Assembly: GCA_030152805.1 (NCBI GenBank)
Contig: JASLIG010000049.1
Coordinates: 1-53,021 of the forward strand
Reading direction: 5' to 3'
DNA: 53,021 bases
Source: Solirubrobacterales bacterium
Lineage (GTDB): Bacteria > Actinomycetota > Thermoleophilia > Solirubrobacterales > 70-9
Shown here: piece after piece, positions 44,317 through 51,508 of the stretch
Numbering within the stretch: the first letter of the stretch is position 1
How the letters are laid out: every line of letters begins with the position of its first letter
Program-made: the position numbers and the translations under genes
The notes under the pieces: model-generated
What the model was told of the DNA's origin: nothing
Database searches by the model: none
What the model saw: the letters and a program-made list of their open reading frames with translations, nothing else

Positions 44317-44331
44317 TTAGGTTGCCCTAAC
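44317..44331 (+). promoter_or_regulatory. Iron-box-like operator upstream of efeO
   Basis: TTAGGTTGCCCTAAC, the exact reverse complement of the site at 42087-42101 and nearly palindromic (GTTAGG/CCTAAC at 44316-44331). It suggests efeO has its own iron-repressed promoter. Confidence 0.68.
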
Positions 44332-44369
44332 TCTCGTCCCGTGGAAACAGACAAGGAGCTTCCGAACCG

Positions 44370-45500
44370 ATGAACCGAACCGCCCTCCGTCCCTCGCTGG
44401 CTGCCGCCGGCATCGCCCTCGTGGCCCTGCTCGCCGCCGGCTGCGGCTCCAGCGATGACGCACCCGCGGGCGCCAAGAAGATGGCCTTCGAACTGACCGA
44501 CGCGGGCTGCGTGCCGAACTCGGCGAAGGCCCCGGCCGGCCCGATCACCTTCGAGGTCGAAAACGCCGGCACCTCCAGCGTGACCGAGCTCGAGGTCCTC
44601 GACGGGGAAACCATCTTGGGCGAGGTCGAGAATCTCTCCGACGGGCTCTCCGGCAGCTTCTCGCTGACCCTCGAGCAGGGCGAATACACGCTCTACTGCC
44701 CGGGTGGGGACGAGGAGAAAGGGACGCTGACGGTAAGCGGTGAGCTGCAGGCCGAGAACAGCCCGCAGGTCGAGGCGGCGATCGACCAGTACCGCGAATA
44801 CCTGGAGAAAAACACCGCTGAGCTGGTCAGCGCGACGAAGCCGTTCGCCGCCGCGGTCGAAAACGGCAAAGTCGATGCGGCTAAGGCCCTGTACCCAGTG
44901 GCCCGCATCCGCTACGAGCGGATCGAGCCGGTTGCGGAGTCCTTCGGCGATCTCGACCCCCGCATCGACGCTCGCGCCAATGACATTCCGCCGAATGAAT
45001 TCGGCGGATTTCACAGGATTGAGAAAGCGCTGTGGGTCGAAGACACGACAGCCGGTATGACCCCGGTCGCCAAGCAGCTCCTAGCGGACGTAAAGGAGCT
45101 CCAGGCCAAGGTGAAGACCGTCGACCTGCAGGCGGTGCAGATCGCCAACGGCGCCAACGAGCTGCTCGGCGAGGTCTCGGCCTCGAAGATCACCGGCGAG
45201 GAGGAGCGCTACTCGCACACCGACCTGGTCGACTTCGAGGCCAATGTCGAAGGCGCCGAGGTCGCCTTCGAAGCGGTCGAGCCGCTGCTCACCGAGAAAG
45301 ACCCGAAGCTGGCGAAGGAAATTGAAGCGAGCTTCGAAGACGTCTACGCCTCGCTCGGGCCCTACCGCCAGGGCGCCGGCTTCGTCTCCTACACCGAGCT
45401 GAGCAAGGCCGACACTCGCAAGCTGGCGCAGGAAATCGACGCGCTCGCCGAGCAGCTGTCGCAGGTACCGGCCCAGATCGTCGCTGGTTCAGCCAGCTAG
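44370..45500 (+). CDS. efeO: Iron uptake lipoprotein EfeO (cupredoxin-M75/imelysin)
   Basis: 376 aa. Lipoprotein signal with lipobox LAAGC (Cys25). A cupredoxin-like domain (about 35-125, FELTDAGCVPNSAKAPAGPITFEV...YTLYCPG) precedes an M75 imelysin-like domain (about 130-370) with the HxxE motif HRIE (215-218). It captures iron at the cell surface for EfeU. AAGGAG about 10 bases before the ATG. The order U-B-O with a separate operator differs from the usual UOB. Confidence 0.94.
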   Translation: MNRTALRPSLAAAGIALVALLAAGCGSSDDAPAGAKKMAFELTDAGCVPNSAKAPAGPITFEVENAGTSSVTELEVLDGETILGEVENLSDGLSGSFSLTLEQGEYTLYCPGGDEEKGTLTVSGELQAENSPQVEAAIDQYREYLEKNTAELVSATKPFAAAVENGKVDAAKALYPVARIRYERIEPVAESFGDLDPRIDARANDIPPNEFGGFHRIEKALWVEDTTAGMTPVAKQLLADVKELQAKVKTVDLQAVQIANGANELLGEVSASKITGEEERYSHTDLVDFEANVEGAEVAFEAVEPLLTEKDPKLAKEIEASFEDVYASLGPYRQGAGFVSYTELSKADTRKLAQEIDALAEQLSQVPAQIVAGSAS

Positions 45501-45501
45501 C

Positions 45502-45774
45502 TCAGCTTCTGTCCACCTCTTGCTCGCGCCGACTGGCCCGCTCCTCGTCGAGCTCGGCCTCGGCGCGGGCGCGCTTGGCGCGCTCCTCCGCGACCGCTGC
45601 CTCCCTACGCCTCTCCTCCGCGCTGGCGCGGTGCTGGCGAGCGTCGTCGTGCGTTGCCTCGACCTGCATCTCACCGAGCTGGCGGCGGCGACTGGCCTTG
45701 CGAGCAAGCGAGACCACAATCGCAAGAACGATCAGGGCGACGACGACGATGGCGATGATCGCAACGGTTGACAT
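45502..45774 (-). CDS. Small membrane-anchored coiled-coil protein
   Basis: 90 aa. An N-terminal membrane helix (VAIIAIVVVALIVLAIVVSLA, about 4-24) is followed by a highly charged Arg/Glu/Ala segment with heptad character (ASAEERRREAAVAEERAKRARAEAELDEERA). GGAGGAG lies just upstream of the ATG. No function is known; similar short membrane-coiled-coil proteins are common in Thermoleophilia. Convergent with efeO with one base between them. Confidence 0.75.
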   Translation of the reverse strand: MSTVAIIAIVVVALIVLAIVVSLARKASRRRQLGEMQVEATHDDARQHRASAEERRREAAVAEERAKRARAEAELDEERASRREQEVDRS

Positions 45775-45886
45775 GTCTCCTCCTCTGGTTTGCGGTGACT
45801 CCCAAGTCCCCAGATGTCACGGATCGAAACAGCTTCTTGATCCAAAGTCGTCACGCTTGGCACGCACGCGCGTCCACCGTCATGCA

Positions 45887-45892
45887 TAGCCT
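45887..45892 (+). promoter_or_regulatory. -10 hexamer of recQ
   Basis: TAGCCT followed by 7 bases and ATG 45900; this decides the recQ start over the upstream in-frame ATG at 45882, which would lie inside the promoter. Confidence 0.5.
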
Positions 45893-45899
45893 GGGATCG

Positions 45900-47444
45900 A
45901 TGCTGGATTCGCCCCGTCGCCCGGAGAAACTGCTGAGCCAGCTGGGCTTCGCTTCGTTCCGGCCCGGGCAGCGGGAGGCGGTCGAGGCGGCGTTGGAGGG
46001 GCGCGACTCGCTGATCGTGATGCCGACCGGCGGCGGCAAGAGCCTCTGCTACCAGCTGCCGGGCCTGGCGACGGAGGAGCTGACGATCGTGGTCAGCCCG
46101 CTGATCGCGCTGATGCAGGACCAGTGGCGGCGGCTGACCGCCGCCGGACATCCGGTGGCGATGATCTCCTCGAACATGAGCGCCGCGGACGCCCGCGCCG
46201 CGCTCGAGGAAGTCAGGGACGGAAGCGCTCGGATCGTCTACTGCTCTCCCGAGCGGTTCGCCTCCGGCGTCTTCCTCGAAGCCCTCGCGCGGCGGCGGAT
46301 CGACCTGCTCGCCGTCGACGAGGCCCACTGCGTCTCCGAGTGGGGGCACGACTTCCGGCCCGACTACCTGCGCCTGCCCGAGATCGCCGAGCGACTGGGG
46401 CGACCGACGGTGATGGCCTGCACGGCGACGGCGACGACCGCCGTCGCGGCGGAGATCGTCTCGCGCTTCGGCCTGCGCGACCCGCTCCGCGTCCGCTCCG
46501 GCTTCGACCGTCCCAACCTCTCCTTCGACGTCGTGCGGCTGGAAGGCAAGGGCTCGAAGGCGCGCCGGCTGGCGCTGCTCGAGGCCGGGCTCGCCGATCC
46601 GGCCAACCGGCCGGCGATCGTCTACTGCGGCACCCGCCGCGACACCGACGAGATCGCTCAAGTGCTGCGCGACTCCGGCCTGCGAGCGCTCGCCTACCAC
46701 GCCGGCATGGAGGCCGAGGACCGGACCTCCACCCAGCGGCGCTTCATGGATGGCGACGCCGAGGTCATCGTCGCCACCAACGCCTTCGGCATGGGCGTCG
46801 ACAAGGCCGACGTGCGCTCGGTCTGGCACATGGCGATCCCGACAAGCCTCGAGGCCTACTACCAGGAGGCCGGGCGAGCGGGCCGCGATGGGCTGCCGGC
46901 GAGGGCAGTGCTGCTGGCGATGAAGGCCGACCTCGGCCGGCTCGTCCGCTTCAACGAACAGCGCAGCGGCGACCCCGAGCTAGCGATCGCCCGCGAGCGC
47001 GGCTGGCGCGACTACCGCACGATCAAGTCCTTCATCTACGGCGAGCGCTGCCGTCGCCGCAGCGTGCTCGACCACTTCGGCGACCGCGAGGCCGGGCAGC
47101 CGCTCGGCCGTTGCTGCGACGTTTGCGATTCCGCATCCTGGCTGCCGGACCCCGAGACGATCGTCGTGCGGCGGGTGCCCCGCGCCAAGGCACCCGCGCC
47201 TCCGCCCGCCGAGCTGACCGACGCGGACGCGCCACTGTTCGAAGATCTGAAAGCGTGGCGCCTGCAGGCCGCTTCGGGCAAGCCCGCCTACACGGTCGCG
47301 CACAACTCAACCTTGACAGCGATCGCCACGGCCCGGCCCAGCGACGAGACGAGCCTCGGCGCGATCCGCGGCATCGGTCCGAGCTTCGTCACAAAGTACG
47401 CATCCGAAGTCCTCCAGATCGTCGCCAGCCGCACACCGAGCTGA
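45900..47444 (+). CDS. recQ: ATP-dependent DNA helicase RecQ
   Basis: 514 aa. 3'-5' helicase of recombination and repair. FRPGQREAVEAAL (20-32), Walker A TGGGKS (43-48), DEAH (140-143), the aromatic-rich loop, motif VI QEAGRAGRDGLPA, the zinc cysteines (CRRRSV...GRCCDVC, about 381-405) and a C-terminal HRDC domain (about 435-510). The winged-helix part between zinc and HRDC is short, as in compact actinobacterial RecQ. The start is set by the -10 hexamer 7 bases upstream of ATG 45900. Confidence 0.95.
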   Translation: MLDSPRRPEKLLSQLGFASFRPGQREAVEAALEGRDSLIVMPTGGGKSLCYQLPGLATEELTIVVSPLIALMQDQWRRLTAAGHPVAMISSNMSAADARAALEEVRDGSARIVYCSPERFASGVFLEALARRRIDLLAVDEAHCVSEWGHDFRPDYLRLPEIAERLGRPTVMACTATATTAVAAEIVSRFGLRDPLRVRSGFDRPNLSFDVVRLEGKGSKARRLALLEAGLADPANRPAIVYCGTRRDTDEIAQVLRDSGLRALAYHAGMEAEDRTSTQRRFMDGDAEVIVATNAFGMGVDKADVRSVWHMAIPTSLEAYYQEAGRAGRDGLPARAVLLAMKADLGRLVRFNEQRSGDPELAIARERGWRDYRTIKSFIYGERCRRRSVLDHFGDREAGQPLGRCCDVCDSASWLPDPETIVVRRVPRAKAPAPPPAELTDADAPLFEDLKAWRLQAASGKPAYTVAHNSTLTAIATARPSDETSLGAIRGIGPSFVTKYASEVLQIVASRTPS

Positions 47445-47484
47445 ACTCTGGCAGGGGGTGTTCTACCTCCACACGATCTCCCCC

Positions 47485-47528
47485 GCCGGCGAGGGGTGTC
47501 ACAACACCTCCGATATCCGCTCGCCGGC
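47485..47528 (+). promoter_or_regulatory. Structured leader upstream of the glycoside hydrolase
   Basis: Perfect outer stem GCCGGCGAG (47485-47493) with CTCGCCGGC (47520-47528), enclosing a hairpin GGTGT-CACA-ACACC (47495-47508). It ends 39 bases before the ATG. It could be a cis-regulatory RNA or the recQ terminator; it matches no riboswitch I know. Confidence 0.45.
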
Positions 47529-47567
47529 AGGGAGGGACGTGCGCCCAGTCGGTCGAATCAGGCTCGG

Positions 47568-48638
47568 ATGACCCACGTGACACGAATGCGAACCGCCCTG
47601 GTGGCTCTCCTCGCGGCAGCCCTCTGTTTCTCGACGGCCGCCGACGCCGGGGCCGGCACGCTGCTGCCGCGGGGCAAGAAGATCTTCTTCGGGGTCAGCG
47701 ACACCGGCGACTCGGCCGACTTCGGTCACTTCAGCGCCGCCGTGCATAAGCACCCGGCGCTAATCGAGAGCTTCCGCACCTGGGCGTCGGACTTCCCCGA
47801 CTCGATCGAACGCTGGCAGGCGGCGCGGGCGCGGCCGGTCCTCCACATCACCACCGCCGACCCCGGCGACGGACACGAGCTGATCAGCCCGCGGGCGATC
47901 GCGCAGGGCTACGGCGACGAATACCTGATCCGCCTCAACAAGCTGTTCTGGGCGAAGAAAATGGCCGCCTACATCCGTCCCCTGGGCGAGCCGAACCGCT
48001 GCCTCAACGTCTACGCCTCCTACGACTGCGACGGGTCGCTGCGCGATGCCGCCCACAAGCCGCGCTGGTACCGGCTCGCCTTGCGCCGCATCTACGTGCT
48101 CCTGCACGGCGGTGGCTCGCGGGCGAAGATCGACGCACGGTTGGGCGAAGCGGGCTTGGCGCCGCTGCAGGGTGAGGTCAAAGGGTTGCCGCGCGCCCCG
48201 GTCGCGGTGCTATGGAGCACGCTGCCTGCCGGCTCTCCCACCGTGCCCCAGAACCGGCCGCGACACTTCTACCCCGGCGACGACTACGTCGACTGGGTGG
48301 GCAGCGATCTCTACTCCGACAACCAGGACTGGAAGGCGCTCACCGGCCTCTATCGCCGCTACGCCAAAAAGCCCTTCGCGATCCCCGAGTTCGGCATCTC
48401 AACCGGCGCCGACGATCCCGCCTACATGGACCGCCTGATGGGCTGGGTGAGGGGTCACCGGCGCTGCAAGATGCTGATCTACTACCAGGACTTCGGCTCC
48501 TCGAGCTCCTACCGGATCCAGAACTACCCGGCCAGCCTGGCATCGCTCAGCGACGCTCTCCACCACCCTGTCTTTCCGCCCTTCGCGCCGAACCCGCCGC
48601 TTGCCCCGCCGCCTCCGCCGGGCGGGATCGGGGCTTAG
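47568..48638 (+). CDS. Secreted glycoside hydrolase, GH26-like
   Basis: 356 aa. Signal peptide about 1-28 (RTALVALLAAALCFSTAADAGA). The body reads as a TIM barrel: IFFGVSDTGDS at the first strand, IRPLGEPNRCLNVYAS with a Glu in the position of a GH26-type acid/base, VDWVGSDLYSD, and KPFAIPEFGIS with a Glu in the nucleophile position. Actinobacterial GH26-like enzymes cleave beta-mannans or related beta-glucans; the exact family is uncertain. A proline-rich tail (APNPPLAPPPPPGG) ends the protein. Its last 92 bases overlap the convergent propeller gene. Confidence 0.8.
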   Translation: MTHVTRMRTALVALLAAALCFSTAADAGAGTLLPRGKKIFFGVSDTGDSADFGHFSAAVHKHPALIESFRTWASDFPDSIERWQAARARPVLHITTADPGDGHELISPRAIAQGYGDEYLIRLNKLFWAKKMAAYIRPLGEPNRCLNVYASYDCDGSLRDAAHKPRWYRLALRRIYVLLHGGGSRAKIDARLGEAGLAPLQGEVKGLPRAPVAVLWSTLPAGSPTVPQNRPRHFYPGDDYVDWVGSDLYSDNQDWKALTGLYRRYAKKPFAIPEFGISTGADDPAYMDRLMGWVRGHRRCKMLIYYQDFGSSSSYRIQNYPASLASLSDALHHPVFPPFAPNPPLAPPPPPGGIGA

Positions 48639-49965
48639 CCACCGGCGCGACGACGGCCGGCGCGACGGCGCGTTTGTACTTGTAGGGCTGCAGGGCGGTG
48701 ATGCTCGAGTAGCCGGTCAGGTAGATGCGGCGGCCGTCGGAAATCACCGGCGAGTAGGTGCCGCGGCCGTAGCGAAAGACGCGCCGGCCGCTGCGCATCA
48801 TGAAGCCGCTGGTGCTGTTGTTGGTGAACTCGGCGACGTAGACGATGTCGCCGATCGCCGAGAGCGAGCCAACCACCTGGCCGCCAGCGGAGCGGCTCCA
48901 GCGCAGGCTGCCGTCCTTGGCGTCGAGGGCGTAGACGTTGCCGTCGAAGGAGCCGATGTAGACGGTCGGGGGGCTGTGCCGGGTGTTGGAGACGGTCGGC
49001 CCCGAGTAGGCGTAGCCACCGGTCGAGTAGCTCCAGGCGAGGGTGCCGTCGGTGAGGTCGAAACTGTAGACGCGGTCGTCGTTGTTGCCGGCGTAGACGC
49101 GGCCGAAGGCGACCGCCGGGGTCGAGTAGAACTGGCCCGAGGTGCCGAACCCCTGCCCAAGCGAGCCGCTCTGCCAGATCAGCTTGCCGCTCTTGGCGTC
49201 GACCGCGTTCATGTAGCCGCCGTAGTCGCCGACGTAGAGCCTGCCCCCGTAATAGGCGGGCGCCGACTTGACCGGTCCGCCGAGCGGCGTCGCCCAGCGA
49301 ACGTTGCCGCTGATCGTGCTCAGCGCGTAGAGGTTGCCGTCCTCGCAGCCGAAGTAGACGGTGCGACCGATCACCAGCGGCGAGGACTCGGCCCGCCCCG
49401 GCAGCGAGCGCCTCCAGATGGTCTTGCCGGTCTTGGCGTCGAGCTTGACGATGTGGCCGGGGACGAGATTGACGATGTAGAGGCGGTGCTTGGAGTAGGC
49501 GGGCGAGGAGGCGTTGAGGCGGCCGATGCTGCGTTCCCAGAGCACCTTGCCGGTGTCGGCATCGAGAGCGTAGGCGGTGCCGTTGTTGTTGACGAGGTAG
49601 AGCTTGCCGCCGACGTAGATCGGCGGGAACTCGAGCAGCGGCCGCTCGGTGAAGCGCCAGAGCTTGCGGAAGGGCGGCTTGATTCCCTTCGCCGGGAGGT
49701 AGCGGGTGCGCGCCGGGTTGAGGCCGAAGATGGGCCAGTTGACCGTCTTCGCCTGCGGCTTCGGCGGCTTCTGGGGGACGAAGGTCGCGTTTGGGTTGTG
49801 GACGTCAGCGGGCCGCTTGAGCAGCTCGTAGGCGAGCAGGCCAGCACCGGCAACCGCGATCAGGCTGGCCACTACCAAGCCGATTGCCAGGTGCCGCCGC
49901 TCCTTCCAGAAGTGCTCCGCCTGCGCCCACAGACCGGCGAGGAGTGTTTTCGCGGCGCCGCTCAA
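48547..49965 (-). CDS. Membrane-anchored PQQ-type beta-propeller protein
   Basis: 472 aa. A membrane anchor (about 26-47) follows a short cytoplasmic start; then PQQ-like repeats of about 40 residues with YALDADTGKVLWE, VKLDAKTGKTIWRR, YALSTISGNVRWATP, NAVDAKSGKLIWQ, YSFDLTDGTLAWSYS, YALDAKDGSLRWSRS, that is an 8-bladed type propeller. No dehydrogenase active site is present, so it is BamB/YxaL-like, possibly a wall or envelope scaffold. TTG start overlaps the SRPBCC stop as TTGA. The last 40 residues are a low-complexity Ala/Arg/Pro tail. Confidence 0.88.
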   Translation of the reverse strand: MSGAAKTLLAGLWAQAEHFWKERRHLAIGLVVASLIAVAGAGLLAYELLKRPADVHNPNATFVPQKPPKPQAKTVNWPIFGLNPARTRYLPAKGIKPPFRKLWRFTERPLLEFPPIYVGGKLYLVNNNGTAYALDADTGKVLWERSIGRLNASSPAYSKHRLYIVNLVPGHIVKLDAKTGKTIWRRSLPGRAESSPLVIGRTVYFGCEDGNLYALSTISGNVRWATPLGGPVKSAPAYYGGRLYVGDYGGYMNAVDAKSGKLIWQSGSLGQGFGTSGQFYSTPAVAFGRVYAGNNDDRVYSFDLTDGTLAWSYSTGGYAYSGPTVSNTRHSPPTVYIGSFDGNVYALDAKDGSLRWSRSAGGQVVGSLSAIGDIVYVAEFTNNSTSGFMMRSGRRVFRYGRGTYSPVISDGRRIYLTGYSSITALQPYKYKRAVAPAVVAPVAKPRSRPAEAAGQAAGSARRAERQGGGERR

Positions 49966-50405
49966 CCCCCGGCGGCGGCACGCCGCTCGGACTCTTTGGC
50001 GACCCCGCCGATCAGGCCCTTGATCGCCTGCTTGACCGCGGCGACAACGGCGAAGCCGACCACCGGCAGGGTCGGCTGCGTCCGCACCGCGTAGACCATC
50101 CTGGTTTTGCCGCCCTCCTCGCTCAGCTCGACCGTCCCCACGTGGTCACGCACGGGCAGCCCCGAGAGCACCGTGTAGGAGAAGCGTTTGGGCGCCTCGA
50201 ACGCGATCACTTCCTCGCGCATCGGCGGGCCGACGACGGTGAGCTTGCGGATCGCCCCCATCCCGTTCGGATCGGGATTCCCCTCCCGCTCGAGCTCCGA
50301 CTTCCGCAACGGCGTCAGCTTGGAATACCCAGCGTGATCGGTAAGCACCGTGAACACGGTCTCGGCCGGAGCGTCTATCTCTCGCGTCAGAGTGAAGCTA
50401 GCCAC
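49962..50405 (-). CDS. SRPBCC-family (START-like) lipid/ligand-binding protein
   Basis: 147 aa. ASFTLTREIDAPAETVFTVLTDHAGYSKLTPL is the polyketide-cyclase/SRPBCC start, followed by beta strands and the long C-terminal helix (VVAAVKQAIKGLIGGVAKESERRAA). Binds a hydrophobic ligand in a helix-grip cavity; ligand unknown. I place the start at GTG 50405, 8 bases after TAGCCT (50419-50414); the open frame begins at 50462, inside the palindrome and the upstream gene. TTGA overlap with the propeller gene. Confidence 0.88.
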   Translation of the reverse strand: MASFTLTREIDAPAETVFTVLTDHAGYSKLTPLRKSELEREGNPDPNGMGAIRKLTVVGPPMREEVIAFEAPKRFSYTVLSGLPVRDHVGTVELSEEGGKTRMVYAVRTQPTLPVVGFAVVAAVKQAIKGLIGGVAKESERRAAAGG

Positions 50406-50422
50406 GCTGCGGAAGGCTAGCG

Positions 50423-50446
50423 GGAGTGTCGGGCGCCCGACACTCC
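50423..50446. repeat. Perfect 24-bp palindrome
   Basis: GGAGTGTCGGGC at 50423-50434 followed directly by its reverse complement at 50435-50446. It starts one base after the stop codon of the MBL gene (50447) and ends just upstream of the -10 of the SRPBCC gene, in the -35 zone. It could serve as terminator hairpin, operator, or both. Confidence 0.65.
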
Positions 50447-51451
50447 TCACGCCAATTTCCACCGCTTCGGATCGCTTCCCTCCGCCACCGCGACTTCCCC
50501 CAGGATCGCCATGTGGTCGAGGCAGGAGAGGACGATCTGCAGGACCCAGGCGCTGACCGGGGTGTTGACGTTCTCGGCCCCGACGATCTCGGCGACGATC
50601 TCAAAGCCGGTGCGCTCGCCCTCGGCAAGGGCATCGCGGGTCTTCGCCAGCAGTTCGTCGACCTGGCGCCGTGCCTCGGCGATCTTCGCCCCCGGATCGC
50701 GGAAGGGTCGCCCGTGCCCCGGCAGGCAGAGATCGACCGCCAGCGGCTCGACCTCGTCGAGGCTGCCCAGGAACTCGCCGACCGGGTCGGGGCTGTGACC
50801 GTGGTCGAAGAAGAGCACGGTGCGACCGAGCAGGTGATCGCCGGAGATCATCAGCCGCCGCTCGGGCTGGTGCAGGACGACGTGCGAGGGGGCGTGGCCC
50901 GGGGTCTCATGGACATGCCAGGTGCCGAGGTCCGTCTCCACCTCGACCCCGGGCACGAGATCGCGGTCGGGCTCGACGATCGCGTCGATGCCATTGTCGT
51001 CGTCGTCTTTGCGGGCCTCGCGGTAGCGTTCGAGCCCGGCCAGCGGCACGCCGCTCTGGCGCGCCACCTCGAGCCGCTGCTCCAGCGCCGCCGCCGGGTC
51101 GTCGGCGAGCAGCCGCACGTGTTCCCAGGCCGGGTGCATCCAGAGCTCGCAGTCAGCGCCCTCGACGATCGGCGCCGCCAGACCGTAGTGATCGGTGTGC
51201 GAATGGGTGCAGACGAGCAGCTTCACGTCCTCTAGGCCGAAGCCGGCCTGAGCGAGGGCGAGGTCGAACTGGCGCATCCGCCCCTTGCCGCCGATGCCGG
51301 TGTCGAAGAGGACGATGCCGCCGTCGGCGGCAACCGCCCAGACGTTGCCGTGCGGGACCCCCGGCCAGGGAAGCGCCAGGCGCAGCCGCCAGATTCCCGG
51401 CAGGACCTTCTCGGCGCGCGGCGCCTCGGGACGTTTGCGCTCGTCCGCCAT
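50447..51451 (-). CDS. Metallo-beta-lactamase-fold hydrolase (second)
   Basis: 334 aa. HSHTDH at about 83-88, then ETPGHAPSHVVLHQ (third His), ISGDHLLG (bridging Asp) and LPGHGRPF (last His): a complete metal site of the glyoxalase II/LACTB2-like kind, with a C-terminal helical DNA-binding-like extension (about 255-330, ending in VLSCLDHMAILGEVAVAEG) of the LACTB2/BLACT_WH type. Substrate unknown. ATG 9 bases after TAGTGT (51466-51461). Divergent from the MFS gene across 57 bases. Confidence 0.9.
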   Translation of the reverse strand: MADERKRPEAPRAEKVLPGIWRLRLALPWPGVPHGNVWAVAADGGIVLFDTGIGGKGRMRQFDLALAQAGFGLEDVKLLVCTHSHTDHYGLAAPIVEGADCELWMHPAWEHVRLLADDPAAALEQRLEVARQSGVPLAGLERYREARKDDDDNGIDAIVEPDRDLVPGVEVETDLGTWHVHETPGHAPSHVVLHQPERRLMISGDHLLGRTVLFFDHGHSPDPVGEFLGSLDEVEPLAVDLCLPGHGRPFRDPGAKIAEARRQVDELLAKTRDALAEGERTGFEIVAEIVGAENVNTPVSAWVLQIVLSCLDHMAILGEVAVAEGSDPKRWKLA

Positions 51452-51508
51452 CGGCGCCGCACACTATCTCCCAGGCGACCGTCGTCCTCGGGTAGGTTGC
51501 CTCGACAG

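Noticed and set aside
47485..47567. Known riboswitch (c-di-AMP ydaO, cobalamin, c-di-GMP)
   Set aside because: None of the conserved sequence blocks of these classes can be matched; only plain stems are visible.
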